Shown: one piece after another, positions 14,973-27,735 of the stretch | How the letters are laid out: each line of letters starts with the position of its first letter | How positions within the stretch are numbered: position 1 is the first letter of the stretch | The notes under the pieces: model-generated | The model's input: the letters and a program-made list of their open reading frames with translations, nothing else | Database searches by the model: none | What the model was told of the DNA's origin: nothing | Source of the DNA: Cerrena zonata | Taxonomy: Eukaryota > Basidiomycota > Agaricomycetes > Polyporales > Cerrenaceae | Reading direction: 5' to 3' | Assembly: GCA_038087015.1 (NCBI GenBank) | Contig: JASBNA010000006.1 | Span: 496,001-560,000 of the forward strand | Length of the DNA stretch: 64,000 bases | Translations under genes and position numbers: made by a program

Positions 14973-16942
14973 ATGCAGGCTGCGGTGCAGCATATGGCGC
15001 CGCAGATGTTACCCCAGTACTCTCTCAACCGCTCTGCTCCCAACACCCATACTACTGCCATGCACACCCCTCCAGTCGCCACGCGCAAGCGCAAACGGGC
15101 CCACCAGTACACCGTCTCCTACAGCGAAGTACAGGAAGTCGACAGTGCAGGTAGATTACGGGAGGTCATCGTCATCGAAGATACACCTCCCCCTTCAACC
15201 GTCTCCCCATCGACAACGCATATGCTTTCCGCCTCGTACCAACCTCCGATCTATTCCGCACCTATCAGGACCAGGGCGAGGGCTGCAGCTGAGGCACAAG
15301 CCTCTTCCTCGAGTGCATCTTCTGCGTTGCTTCCGCCACCACCAAAGAAACGAAAGAGGGACCCCGTCGATGTCGCTGGCACCCCGGCAAAGAAACCCGC
15401 TGTGAACGGTCATCTCCAACCATCGAGTACCAACAAATCCTGGGCGACCGGAAGCGGCGCTGCAACCGACGAGGTATGCTTTTCGATTCCATACTTTCAC
15501 AACATACTCCAATGACACATGTTCGCATCAGATATCCAAAGGTGCCGTGCCATGCGATGATAAAGAGGGACATTACCTCATCGTCCCCGACGATATGATC
15601 TACAAGCGTTGTATGTCCCGTAGATTATATACTGAAGAACCTGGCCTCTAACCCTCCGTTGTAGACCGTATCGTTCGACTGTTAGGCCAGGGCACCTTCG
15701 GCAAAGTGGTCGAAGCTCTTGATACCGAAACTAATAACCGGGTCGCCATCAAAATTATTCGTGCAATCCCAAAGTATCGTGACGCAAGTAGAATCGAGGT
15801 TCGTGTGCTCCACAAGCTCAAAGAACGGGATCCTACCAATAGACAGTGCGCTGTTATCGCCTTTTTCGACTGGACGCCTTCTGACTAGTTTCGTTACAGC
15901 AAATGCATCCATCTATTACATTGGTTCGACCACAAAAACCACATATGCATAGTCTCGGAGCTTCTGGGCATGTGTGTGTACGATTTCTTGAAGGAGAACG
16001 ACTTCGCCCCTTTCCCACGCCATCATATCCAATCCTTCGCACGACAGCTCTTGGGTAGCGTAGCCTGTAAGTAGCGTTCGAATGCCTGATGCGCCGACAT
16101 GTCCTGACGAGGATACCAGTTCTGCACGAGTTGCATCTCATTCATACCGACTTGAAGCCGGAAAATATCTTATTGGTTAACAATGGATACAAATACGTTA
16201 CAGTACCCGTTCCGGGAAAGGTGCTTATCATCTCCATCTCCATCATCAGTGCCCCATCACTGACCAATCCAATAGCGTAATAATGCGACGAGAGTCAAGC
16301 GCATACTTAACGACACAGATATTCGTCTTATTGATTTTGGCTCCGCTACATTCGAGGAAGAATACCATTCGACGGTGGTGTCTACACGCCACTATCGTGC
16401 TCCAGAAATTATCTTAGGTAAGTAATTTCGTTTTAATCACAAGAAGTCCTCATGTTTAAGGGTTCATCTTTGCAGGGTTGGGCTGGTCATACCCGTGTGA
16501 TGCATTCTCTCTTGGGTGTATATTGGTCGAGTTCTTCACTGGTGTGGCGCTATTCCAGACACACGACAACCTCGAGCACCTTGCCATGATGGAACAGGTG
16601 ATGGGTAAGATGCCAGAGAGCTTTGCAAGATCCGGGGCGAGACATAAGCCAGAATACTTCAAGGAGGGAAGTAAACTAGATTGGCCAAAACCCAAAGCAA
16701 CAAGACAAAGCCGAAAAGAAGTCAAAGCATGTCGGGCGTTATCGGTAAGGCCTAGTCTTTCGTCGTCTGAGATCTCGATCCTTACTGTCTTGCAGGATAT
16801 CATCTCGCCGACAGATAACATCAACAAGCAATTCTATGACTTGGTCAAGAAACTCCTCATCTTCGATCCCGCACACCGGATTTCAGTCAAGGATGCACTA
16901 CAACATCCGTACTTCTCTACGCACATCGCAGAGGAGTCGTAG
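14973..16942 (+). CDS. LAMMER-type dual-specificity protein kinase (CLK/Lkh1 family)
   Basis: CMGC-group nuclear kinase expected to phosphorylate SR splicing factors and other proteins. Eight exons (14973-15473, 15532-15610, 15665-15845, 15900-16066, 16120-16220, 16276-16417, 16476-16744, 16796-16942) sum to 1587 nt, 528 aa. The N-terminal 170 residues are low-complexity with basic nuclear-localisation-like clusters ([15 protein letters not shown]). Kinase motifs in order: [11 protein letters not shown] (glycine loop), VAIKIIR (VAIK lysine), [12 protein letters not shown] (catalytic loop), LIDFGSA (DFG), [12 protein letters not shown] (activation loop). The family signature appears as [11 protein letters not shown], where the usual final arginine of LAMMER is glutamine. 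An in-frame ATG at 14838 could give a longer N-terminus. Confidence 0.9.
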
Positions 16943-19116
16943 GACCCACCTTGTACACCATCCACACAGATTGCATTTATTTGACGTTCATCCTATATCA
17001 CGGACCAAGGGTTAGTTTTGCATACAAAGTTTTCTTGCTATCCATTCATTCATCGATTGTTTCATTGTATATCTCTCTTCTCATCCCCCTATAGTGCGAT
17101 ATTTCTCTCTTTGCTCTTGTCACCTTCGCTGTTTCTCTCTTCACTTTTCACGGGCTGTGCATCGTTATCGTTTTTCATTTGTTTTTTGTTTATATGACGC
17201 ATATTTTCTCAGAGGTCTCTCGCCTGGGTCGGGTTTCTCTGCTTGCTTCCGTGATAATAACTTCGTCCTTCAAGCCCCCTTTTCCGACTTGTACAAGCTC
17301 CCCTCAACTGTCGTATTCGTGTGTCGTTTGTCTCTCGCGTATCCTCCTGTAACACCACCATGCATAGTGCGTTAATCCCTCGTTTGTTTTCATGCAGTAT
17401 GTGACACAACCAACCCCTCCAACTACTTATACCTATGACAGTCATGTTCTGTAATCATTGATATCTGGTCCCTTCGTTCATTACCCAAACTCCCATCCCG
17501 TGGCGACTACCCCCTTCCTTCACAATCCCCTCTCCTCACTCTTGTATATTTATCGCTGACTGATATTTACTGTGTTGGTATTGTAAACGAACGAAATAGA
17601 ATGATTCGCGAGTCCCCCTAACTCTAGACACATTCTGCACCTAGATCCGCTCCCCACAGCCTCAAAAGCTCCCCGCCTTTCTTCCCCCGGCAAAACCCAC
17701 CCCATCGATTATTGCTATGGTACTTTAGAAGGATCTTCTGACTACGCCCTCTATGTCAAGACGGCCGACATCACTTCTTTCGATACGAACTTGAAACGGT
17801 CCAGGAACATCCATAGCATCCATTGTCCCCGCTGTCCTATCTTGTCGTATGGAAGCAAGCGTTTTGGACCCTCAAAGCCTGATCTCTGTAAAGCGTAAAG
17901 GGTGACAGTTGAGAGAACTAGCCACGAGAGCCAGTCATGGGATACTGCGGAGAATCTTGGAACCCGTTCCCGTGTGTACTTGGGCTTGTTTTAGTACGGT
18001 GCCGCCGGATGCCAGGCTCTGCGCTGTTGGGTCTATTGGAGAGGCTCCTGCTTATTGTACGGCTGAGCTATCCTGATGCCGGCCCCCACGGAGATACGGA
18101 AAGGTCGTTGACTTAGTAGTTGCTTATTCTCCTCTATCGTAAGCCGTTCTTTCCTCTTCGAGTCTCTTCTGTTTCCGCATTGTACATCTGACAGATGGCT
18201 ATAAAAGAATTTATCGAGTATAGTCTGACGTGGCGTCTGTCTTGGTTCAGATCAGAAGCCGGCTGTATTGAATGTAAGTCTGCCAGTGTATATAGATATC
18301 ACTTCTGAGTTGGTGCAGCCGTCAATGTTTTATGGTGCCTATATATATACGTATCAAATAATGTTCTACAGGCCCTTGCGGAACAAGACCAAGTGTGCTT
18401 GACTGTCGTTGCTTACGAAGATCAACATCCCCGAATTCAAATTCGAGGTCAAATTCAATCGATATCGGGGACTGCCGAGACGTGGCCAACCTAGCCAACT
18501 TGATGGTCATTCCAGTCGTAAATTGAAGTATATCATATAAGCTACGTTCAACTTCTTTTCTTGGGTGAAGGTAGTTGTTATCACGGAGAAATATATTCTC
18601 ATAGAAATCAGACATCTCGACTTACAACCTACTAAACTGTTAAACCTCGTGCTTGCCATTGCTTGACCTCCAATCGCGAATCTTCGTGTCACAATAGACG
18701 GCTCTGAAACCTCCTAACGGCGGTATGAACCTGGGTGCGCGCGGATGAGATCAATCGATTGACTTCCCATTTACGATCTAAGGATAGCGTGCATGTTCCA
18801 CTCTCCAGTAAAAGCCTTCTTTATTACGAGAATATCTAGGATCAATAACTTGAGCACTGTTGTTTTGTTCACACTGCCTCCTACGAGTGAAGAAGGAAGG
18901 AAGTAGTTTCTTCTTGAAGTAGAAGGTGAGTGTAGTTGACTGGAACCCGAAATACTCAAGAAATGTAAAGAGTGACTCTCGTATGCAGTGAGTCATTAGC
19001 TATTACGGTATCACTCTTACGGTAGCTCTCAGCGCAGTTTCAGATATTGAATTAAATACTACACCTATATCGAGGTGGAAGATAGACATATACTAGCTTC
19101 AAGTACAAGCTTCGAG
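16943..19116. other. Long region without a supported gene, downstream of the LAMMER kinase
   Basis: The left part (about 17000-17600) is strongly pyrimidine-rich on the plus strand and probably includes the kinase 3' UTR. A minus-strand frame at 18322-18615 (97 codons) and one at 18507-18692 could be part of a small gene with an intron, but neither shows a family and I do not call them. The rest holds nothing I recognise. Confidence 0.4.
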
Positions 19117-21118
19117 TCATGTGCGACACCATTCACGGTGACCGCCTTCCCGCCAGTCACTAGTAACGTATCCATTAGTCCTTAGTGAATTCGTCATGAT
19201 AACGATATTGATTACACACCTTTTCTGACACCGTTTACTACAATATCTTTTCTTCCAACAACCCTTGCATATTCGCATCGAGTGCTCTGGCCGGTGAGTC
19301 GTGCAAAGGCAATCGCGCCATTGACATCGGCGGTGGCGTATATGACGCGCTTCATGCATGCTTACAGCATGATCTTCCTTGGGATCGTGCTTCTCGGGAG
19401 TTAATCCAAACTGTGAACCCAATTTGACCCAGGTCGTTTTGGCATGAAGCACTAGGTCTCTATTCTCATCATGAAGTCGTAAAGATTGAAGTTCTTCTAG
19501 AACGGGTCTCCAAAGATGCGCTACGGCTCGGTTCATGACAGCTGCGGCTTCAAGGTCTTGTGTTTCTTCTTGAAGGATAGTGTGATAGACATCCTGGTAT
19601 AGCAAACATGCATATGTGAGGGCTTCTGTAAATGTGTGAATACAATAATGTAAATGTGGAGCAGTTGAGAATTTACCATATTGATTTTCCCATCCCTTAG
19701 CCACAGCAACAGGGTACGCTTTGGCTATCATTTCAAAATACTGCAGCTCGTTAAAGACGGGTCCGACTTTCTCATATGACATCTCTCCATGAAACACTGT
19801 ATCTCTATGAACGACAACAATCAATTATTTTCTTGGAGAGAATTCGATCGATTTACCTGATAATCTGGAGTCCCCTCACCACTTCAGCTATAACATCATC
19901 ATGGTCAGGCATGCAAAACATTCTTTGGCACGAGTATGCGATACGGTGCACCGTTGTTATATGTCCATGTTGGAATCGCACGTTCTCGAGCTTGGAAACC
20001 TGTTCGCAGCAGAGAATAGCGCGATGATACATATCGAGTACAATAACTCGTGTGTCTTCATCGATGCCGGACTTCAATAGGAAGTCAATTGAATCCACGA
20101 ACTTTACGACGTGGTGAAACTCGGCGAGCTCCGTAAGAAGCAGATCATCATAGTCATAGTCATAGTCAATTGTGTCCTCGTCTAGCTGCGGCCCCATAGC
20201 ATCCAGCGCGTTGAGGCCATCACCCATAGGGGAGGACAGCCAGATATAAAACATAACATGGTCTACATGTGTGACGTAGGATGGAGAACTATCGCTACGA
20301 CGTCGACAAGGCATGAGTTATCGAGAAAGCCATACCGCATACCACTATACTACATACCTTTTAAACGACTCCGAGGTTGTGTTGTTCTTAGCCAAGTTAG
20401 CCTTTACAGTATTCAAGAATCTTGCCATATGAACCAAATCACTGCTGAAGTCTTGGGGGTGAACTATAGGCTCTGGATACATTGCATCAAGTGCTTCGGG
20501 GAAGGGAAATAAGACTGTTCGTTTGTTCCATAGCGTCGTCCAGAGCCTTTCGCTCGCAATCGATAATTCCATCAGGCAGGGAATGTCCATGGAACCAACA
20601 AGAGGGGAACTGGGCATCAAATGGAGTCTTTGAATATACCCGACACATAGTGCTAGACCAGTGAGAATATCTGCCGCATAATGCTGAAAATTCGGGAGAC
20701 CCGAAAGTCAGTTCGAAAGAAAATATCCATATTAGTCTATCAAAAAAGGACTTGCCGTAGCATCTGCATCCGCGCCCCATCTCTTGTACAAAGACGACTC
20801 GCTAGCGATCTCGATGAGGACGATAGGGAGCCCACTAGTGAGAAATGTATCCATTCGGCTGTTGACGGAGCACGAAGGAATGACATTAGCAATGTCAGAA
20901 GCCAGGTAACGCCGCTTAGGAGATCTCTGTTTATGAAACCTCTTGAGTGTCGAGGCAACTCTACCTGGCGTCTTCTTGAGCATTTCAGAAAACAGGCCGG
21001 GTTCAGATTCTTCCGAGTCGTGGTCATAGTCCTTATGATGACAGCAGCGGTAGTCATCAACGTATTCTTCAGACCGATTTGCTACAAAATCGACCGTGAG
21101 TGTTGGCTTTTTTGACAT
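19117..21118 (-). CDS. MYND-type zinc finger protein (copy A of a tandem pair)
   Basis: Protein of unknown function with a C-terminal MYND zinc finger, a protein-protein interaction module. Six exons (21118-20756, 20683-20358, 20294-19857, 19804-19677, 19625-19220, 19159-19117) sum to 1341 nt, 446 aa. The finger reads CQWRDCLC, then MRICKGC, KRYCSKRCQ and finally GHREWC, with spacing that fits the C-x2-C / C-x3-C / H-x3-C pattern. The rest is helical and low in known motifs; an Asp/Tyr repeat (DYDYDYDD) lies near codon 260. The first intron starts with GC instead of GT (GCAAGT donor at 20755). An in-frame ATG at 21205 could add 29 residues. It is paralogous to the gene immediately upstream. 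Confidence 0.75.
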
Positions 21119-21390
21119 GGTAGTGGTTGACCCTTGAGAACAATGAGGACGAAGATATATGCCATGCTCTCTGGGTGATACGGACCCTTTATAGTCAGTG
21201 GTCAAATACGAATCAAGTACTTGCTTATACAGACCCGATCCAAAAAATACAAGAACATATTATTCGTCATCCAATTTCTTGTCCGAAATAGAACAAAACT
21301 GCAACGCACAGAGCCACTCATCATCAAAAGGCGACGAGCATCACATATGAGATACATTGTATATTTGAGCTGCACGATAGCACAGTTCCT

Positions 21391-23294
21391 TCAACCCAAT
21401 CGAGAACAACGTTCTCGGTGACCGCCTTCTCTCCAATCACTAAGATGAAGTTAATCACGCCCCAAAAATATGCATAAATATCAAAAACAAGACGCACCTT
21501 TTCTGGCACCGACTACTACAATATCGGCTAACCGTACATCCCTTACATATCACCATTTTGTGTTCTGGAGAGTGGTAGGAGCAAAAGCAGTCGCGCCATT
21601 GACACTGCTTATACAGGATAAGACGTGTTCTATGCGTCCTTGTGACTACCTCTTCTATTGGGGAAGGGGTGTCCGGACTTAAACCAACAGTGATACCAGT
21701 ATCAATCCAAGCCCTCTTCCAGAAGTTAACTTGACCGTTATCGTCGAGTGGTATGGCTTGCAATTCCCGTAGCGTAGGTCTCCAGAGTCGAGATACCATT
21801 GCCCCGATATGGTAGGGGCATGAAGAAAAATCACCAAGGCCCAAGACGAAGATATCACAAATGTTGCTAATGGGTGCTATTACTAGAAGTAAAATCAGCG
21901 TCGCTGTTGATGATATTAGAGAGAGAGAGGAGGAAATGAGAGGTTTACCGGCGCTTTTTCTATAACGGGCATTTGCCACGCATCTGACATACATTTGCGC
22001 TGCCATCGGAAAGAGCTGAAGATGGTCCGCGGTGTTATAAACGAGGGGCTTCACTAGAGTACTGTCCATGCGTCTGATCAATTCACTTGGGTATTTGATA
22101 TACATCAGCATACCGTCAGGGGCTCAAAAGACCTTTTCATTAGCTTACAAAATAGCAGCAAGCCCTGTGGTTACATTCGACAAGATCTCTTCATCTTTTG
22201 CCGCACAGAAGAATCTCTGGCAACAGATAGCGAGGCTGGCTATCGTGGAACAATCACCGTCGCGTATAGTAGCCATTTCAGTCCTCGCGATGGCCTCGCA
22301 ATAGCTAAGTGAGGATACGTAGGTGTGAAGTAAGGTAGACTTCCCAACCTGAGTAGACCGAAATTCGGTGCGGAGGTCACGGCGAATACAATGTATGAAT
22401 TCCTTGACAAGGCGAGGCTCGACCAATGTCTTCCGGAAGATTTCCGCGTGATCCACCTCTCTGTTGTATAGATACGGTTGTATGTATTCCAGCGCAACGA
22501 TGTTCGCGGGGTCGTGAGTGGTCAACCATATATGTAGCAATAAATAGCAGAGATATTTGTCTGTTGATAATGCATATCTGCGTTGGCCAACGAAGTTCAG
22601 GGTCAAGTTGGCAGACTAAAAAAGTCGCATTGCTTACGCATATGATTGTATAAATAGCTCCCGGAGAAAGTCCACCATAGGAAGGATCACCAACTTGAAC
22701 GCAATAGCGTCAGCGTCACAGTGGTATTGTCACGGACCTGACGTTGAGTCGGGTCGCCAAAGGATTGTACTCCGTTTGTTCCAGAGAACTGTCCAAAGTT
22801 GGGGAAAGGTATCCAAAACATGTTGTAAACAAGATAGATTTGTTGTATTGCGTTCCCTGTGAAGTTTCTGTAGGAACCCCACGCATACGGACAGAGATTT
22901 CAGGATGTCGATGACGTAAAACTAAGGGTACAATAGATGAGTAAGAATGTCCAGTTATACCAACACCGTGTTGAAAGCTACCGCCTTATTTTGGTCTCTC
23001 CAAATTCATCATAGAGTGAGGTCTGGCAGGCTGTATCTATGAGGAACATAGGAAGTCTATTGTCAAGAAATGCATGGAGCATTGTACTTCGAGCGGGCTC
23101 AATGGTTTGCTCGAAACGAAGGCAATCCCATGGGCCAAATCGAAGCGTTCTGGACTGTTTTGCTCATGAAATCTGAGGAGTAATTCAGTAACACTACCTG
23201 GCGAGTTATTGATCGTATCTCCGAAGGGACCAGGTTCCTCGTATATATACCCTCGCGGAGCGAGCCGGTACCGGTCAGTCAAATCGTCGCTCAT
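21391..23294 (-). pseudogene. MYND-type zinc finger protein (copy B), apparently frame-broken
   Basis: Tandem paralogue of the neighbouring MYND gene. The finger is intact: CQWRDCFC, MVICKGC, SRYCSSRCQ and GHRERC. Upstream exons also align with copy A (for example LWTVLWNKRS against LWTTLWNKRT, and SRLWRPTLRELQ against AHLWRPVLEELQ). The first exon changes frame near 23105-23125, where the copy-A-like reading continues in another phase, and I found no clean splice from exon 1 to exon 2. A TGA near 22740 may fall in a short intron. So this is either a decaying copy or contains base errors. The stop is TCA (TGA on the minus strand) at 21391-21393. The start at 23294 is chosen by similarity to copy A. 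Confidence 0.55.
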
Positions 23295-24057
23295 CGTTCT
23301 AAGTTGGCACCGCAAGTCTCAGATATATGAGATCAGAAGCGTCCTAGCATGCAGCAAGTGAAACTACGACAAGAACGAGTCAAGTCGCAAGGATCGGATA
23401 AGGGCTTGGGCACGAAGTGCAGAAGTTCTCAGGATCGCCGGTTGCTTGCGTATCTCCAAAAGTCGCTTCCAGATGATTTGTCTAGTGCTGTTGGAGGTCG
23501 CTATCCGACGTTTGTGTTTTTTGTCAACTTTCTGAAGACCTCCGAGTGTGTCAGACACGCAGGGCCAGTCATTGGTAAATTCGAAGATGTCGCTCCGCTG
23601 GCAGGATTTTGGAGAGCACCGTAGGGGATACTCAAGGTATTAGTGCGAATTCAGCAAGCGAGAAGTTAGTTAGCGCTATGAAAGGTACGAGAAAGCTCAA
23701 ATATCTAGTGTTGTTCAAGAAGAGGTACAGTGATTCACTGGCAGTGATGAAAGTATTCAAGAACGCCCGCCAAAACCCCGTAGCCGATCGCGAGTCACGG
23801 TGTCTTCCATCCTCCGACAAAATTGGTGACCGATACTCAGTAGACCCGGAAGAGAAAGGACTGACACAACTACAGAGGCCGCCAAAATGATAGTGTATAA
23901 TAGTATAATATATTATCCTCGACAAATACTATTAAATCCAGTACTCAATGTCCGTAGTGCATAGATTATTGTAAGTATTGACGGTAACAGGTGTTGATCC
24001 ATTTAATTTCACTTGTAGTCTCGGTCAGCATGTGAAAAAAAAGGAGTTAAGTTCTGC
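23295..24057. other. Region with unassigned short frames
   Basis: Frames of 91-97 codons overlap on both strands (23349-23624 plus, 23609-23890 plus, 23632-23925 minus). None has a recognised domain. The stretch could be remnants of an older gene, but I see nothing decisive. Confidence 0.35.
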
Positions 24058-25344
24058 TCACCCTAAATATCCACACAAATCGCTGAAACCAGGTAGCTCT
24101 GGTACAACCAAGATGCCTCGCTCTGTACATCGTGGTAAGAGTTTGTTCAACGGTGGTGTGTTCCACCCATGATGAATAAATAGAATTTTCTCGAGCGAAG
24201 AGATTTCAGATAACCACGAATCTAGTTTTTTCCAAGCATCCCATGCTTCAGTTGTTACTATTTCATGGACGTATACCTGAATCTCCGCCAGCTTTCTTGA
24301 GGAGAAAGTAGATATGATTTGCATCAAAATATTGAGGTGGGCAGTCCGTGCCAATTCAGAATTAAATTCAACACATATCTCCACAAGATTGGGGAAATTT
24401 ATATCAGAGGTGGATGGGCTGTCGGGGAGAGCTTTAGACTTGTTAGATTCTGGATGAGGTTTTAAGTCGGTAGGGAAAGATACATACTCACTGTCGATGA
24501 CATCATCAAATTCGGAGTCCCCAAATGTAAACCCCACATGCGTCAAAGTAGGAGCAGCATTCGCGAGTATGGATGTAACGGATTCCATTGGAGTACTTCC
24601 GATCCATGTGGGGTGAACCATGACGATGAATGTTTCGAGTGAGGAAAGTAACGAGGGGAAATGAAGCAGGGCTTCAAAAGTTAGTTCGTTATCCTCGCCA
24701 TTATTCGAAGTATTAATGATTAATCCTTTGAGTCGGCATTCAGGCGGTTTTCGCTTGGGGAACATATCACGATGTTTTTCAGAGTCATTGATGAGATTGT
24801 GGGAAACGACAAGGAAGGTGAGATGGGGTAGGGTGGATAGAAGTCGAAAGAACCTGTTCTTAGTAATGTTGACATTGAGGAGACTCAAGAATGAGAGTCG
24901 ATGTCGAAAGGTCGTTATTATTTTGAAAAACATGAGATGATCAATCGCGTATTGGCATCCAATGAAGTGCAGTGCTCGGGTACTCGTATTCGTGCGGGTC
25001 GCCGCAGACATGACGAGAAAGCTGGACGATGGTGGAAGTTCGCATATTGCCCAAGCCCGTACACAAGAACGAATGTCTGGGCTCATCTTGATTGTATGAA
25101 GGAGATCTCTCCCATGTCGATCGAAATCTTCGGGGTCCAGTCTGATCGAACGGTAAAGGTTGCGCAAGCTCCTTATCCGACATGCTCTACAAACAAGGGC
25201 GCAGTTCAGCAATGTACCATAGGTAATTTGGCAGGCTTCTGCGTCATGGAAGTTGAGAGCGACTTGGTCTCCGAGGTAGTCGATGATACGTTCCGCTATC
25301 TCTACTGGTAGAGGATGGACGTCCTGATACTTCGCGAGATTCAT
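24058..25344 (-). CDS. F-box-like protein, single exon
   Basis: A 428-residue intronless protein of the expanded agaricomycete F-box-like class. Residues 10-55 carry an F-box-type start (VHPLPVEIAERIIDYLGD, then LLNCALVCRACR), which would bind Skp1 in an SCF ubiquitin ligase. The remaining residues are leucine-rich and could form irregular leucine-rich repeats that bind a substrate (for example LSFLSLLNVNITKNRFFRLL and HLTFLVVSHNLI). Absence of introns is unusual in this window but normal for this family. The substrate is unknown. Confidence 0.75.
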   Translation of the reverse strand: MNLAKYQDVHPLPVEIAERIIDYLGDQVALNFHDAEACQITYGTLLNCALVCRACRIRSLRNLYRSIRLDPEDFDRHGRDLLHTIKMSPDIRSCVRAWAICELPPSSSFLVMSAATRTNTSTRALHFIGCQYAIDHLMFFKIITTFRHRLSFLSLLNVNITKNRFFRLLSTLPHLTFLVVSHNLINDSEKHRDMFPKRKPPECRLKGLIINTSNNGEDNELTFEALLHFPSLLSSLETFIVMVHPTWIGSTPMESVTSILANAAPTLTHVGFTFGDSEFDDVIDSEYVSFPTDLKPHPESNKSKALPDSPSTSDINFPNLVEICVEFNSELARTAHLNILMQIISTFSSRKLAEIQVYVHEIVTTEAWDAWKKLDSWLSEISSLEKILFIHHGWNTPPLNKLLPRCTERGILVVPELPGFSDLCGYLG

Positions 25345-25974
25345 GCTGCAGGGTAAGAGGTGGGGTAGTCGGAAAAGATGGTTGCATATATGTAGTATTA
25401 CTATTACTATTACTATGTGAAAGAGGAGCGCACTTTCGGCCGTGAACGTGATTCACAGCTAACATCGTGAAAAAGTCGCCATCTCAGAGCCTCGAATCCT
25501 TTCGAATCTTGACAGACTGAGAAATCAATCGCCGAGGCTTCTACGTCTATGAATTCGTTAGCCATGTCCATGTCATCTTATGGATAGACGGTTTGTTCGG
25601 CTCATAAGTAATCGTTCGCACAAGAGTCTGGAGGTTCTTTTCTGTAGCAACCTATTAGAGTTTCAATTTCCTGTCATGGGTGTAATTCACTGACACTTAC
25701 TAACATTTAACTAACATTATACAGTATACGATAGCAATGCACATCAACACCACAGGACGTGACAGTCGGAGCTCGGAGAAGATATTAGACTCTAGAGCCG
25801 CGTCGAGAGTGAAGCTGAAAGAATTACATAATATGTTAAGCCCCTCCCAGCCCCATGATTATCGAAGTAAAAAGTTGGTTAAGTATGACGTCACTGCTGT
25901 TCACTAGAAACTATATAATATAGGATTGCAACGGTTCAACTATAGTGGCTCATACTGCAACCTTGTTATACACA
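25345..25974. other. Divergent intergenic region with a trinucleotide microsatellite
   Basis: About 630 bp between divergent genes. A short (TAC/TAT TAC)n-like run of TATTAC units is at about 25394-25415, just upstream of the F-box gene. The right end contains the AT-rich sequence TATATAATATAGG at about 25912-25924, a possible TATA element for the next gene. Confidence 0.4.
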
Positions 25975-27285
25975 ATGGCTATATTCTCTCGACTGGCTGC
26001 TGTGTCTTTTGGAATACAAACAGGTAAATGTACCAAAGTCAAAATCAACTTCGAAGCCCGAGTTGCTAATGTTCTTGTTCGAACTTAGTCGCAGGACTTA
26101 TTTTCATCCCACTCCAGGAGGATAGATTCTTTGACTTCTGTGGCTCGCTCGGGTTCATTATCACGAACTTGGCATCATCATATGCACAAGCTGGTACACC
26201 ACTTAGCCACTTTACTACCAATTCATGGGTAGGTCTTGGGCGTCGTCGGTCATTGCTAAATGTGGTCCTGTATACCTGGGCTGTGCGTCTCGGTGCCTTC
26301 CTATTCTCTGTATGAAGTTTCAATTACAGGGTTTGATATTGTCAAAGCTGAAGTCAATCACATACCTATGTAGAGAGCCTTGAAGCATGGAGGAGATTCT
26401 AGGTTCGAGAAGATCAGGAAAAATCCAAAGGCATTCACCGTATCTTGGCTCGGTCAAGGTCAGCACCGACTTCCTACATAATGCATCTTTCCGGTCTTTT
26501 ACATCTGGAAAACAATCATCGTAGCTGTATGGGTGCTCTCCGTCGGGCTTCCAGTCTACTTGGTATGTCTAACTGTCACAAAGCGTCTCGTATCTTTGCT
26601 TAAGTCTATGGCTTCCTGGTTTCACTTGTACGCACTTAGGTCAACTCCGTTCCTGCGGGCCTAGATATTGCACTCACGCCTATCGATTATGCTTCTCTTG
26701 CATTCCTCGCAGGCTCCTGGTTGTTCGAGTTAGTCGCTGACTATCAAAAGACCGTATGGAGACACTCGAAAGACAAGAAATTGCACAATGAGAAATTCAT
26801 CAGTCACGGATTATGGGCTATAAGCCGCCACCCGAAGTAATCGGATTCTTACTTACATCTATATCCGCTGTGCATTTGCTAAAATGATCCTCTTTTACAT
26901 TAGTTATGTGGGTGAAGTAGGGATCTGGACAGGCGTATGGGCGTTGTCCATCCCCGCCCTAAAAGCAAACGCACCCCTTCTTGGGAACTATATTTGGCTC
27001 ATTGCCGGTGTCTCTCCGGTTATGACGTACCTGCTTACCCGATACGTCTCTGGTGTACCACCCCTCGAGGTACGTAGTCAGAGTTTTGGGGAGGTTCTGG
27101 GGCCACCTATTAAAGCTATCTTGTTCATTATTTAGGAGTCGGGCGCGAAGAAGTTCGGAGATGATCCCAAATGGAAAGAATACACAAGGTATGTGGTTCC
27201 TGCAGATCTCCATGTGCGTTTCAGAAGCTCATGACCTGTGCCCAGAACGGTCCCGATATTCTTCCCATGGGTTCGACCCTCATAG
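25975..27285 (+). CDS. DUF1295 / steroid-reductase-like multipass membrane protein
   Basis: Integral membrane protein of the DUF1295 family, related to 3-oxo-5-alpha-steroid 4-dehydrogenase and isoprenylcysteine methyltransferase folds. Eight exons (25975-26023, 26089-26309, 26374-26458, 26525-26562, 26640-26836, 26904-27069, 27136-27188, 27246-27285) sum to 849 nt, 282 aa. Several hydrophobic helices are visible. The family-typical C-terminal block is HGLWAISRHPNYVGEVGIWTG, where the RHPNY and E residues form the cofactor-binding signature. It ends PIFFPWVRPS. The exact substrate is not known for fungal members. Confidence 0.8.
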
Positions 27286-27735
27286 ACAGGCACCTCAGCT
27301 CCGTATAAGGTTTGTACAGTATGTGTAGCATATCGAAGATCATTGATCATTTTCACTTTTCACTTTTCATATCAGTATTTTTACACCGCACATGTCGGAT
27401 CATGTTCCACTTGAATGAGCCGCACCTGTAACTTAAGCTTAAGGTTTAAAAGAGAGAAGAGAAAATCCAGTGATCCATTTTTGCTATATCTACAGCTAAA
27501 GTACAACAACATATGGTGATAATGCGGGATACTAATACATGGCATTATACAAGAAATCATTACAAATACTTCAGAGGGGCGAAGTGCGTATGTTGATCCG
27601 AGTTACTCGTGATCATGTAAGAAAAACTGAAAACAAATTCCAGACTGATGTTTGGCATCTAGAGACGGAACTCTAGTATGTGAATGAGGAAGAATGGAGA
27701 AAGATCGATGAGAGTAGGGGGTCGACAGTTTGAAA
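27286..27735. other. Convergent intergenic region
   Basis: About 450 bp between the 3' ends of the DUF1295 gene and phosphoketolase. AT-rich, with no frame of note; it probably holds both 3' UTRs. Confidence 0.4.

Noticed and set aside
25394..25415. TATTAC microsatellite considered as a CRISPR-like or telomeric repeat
   Set aside because: Only a few short units; a simple microsatellite. No CRISPR arrays are expected in a fungal nuclear genome.
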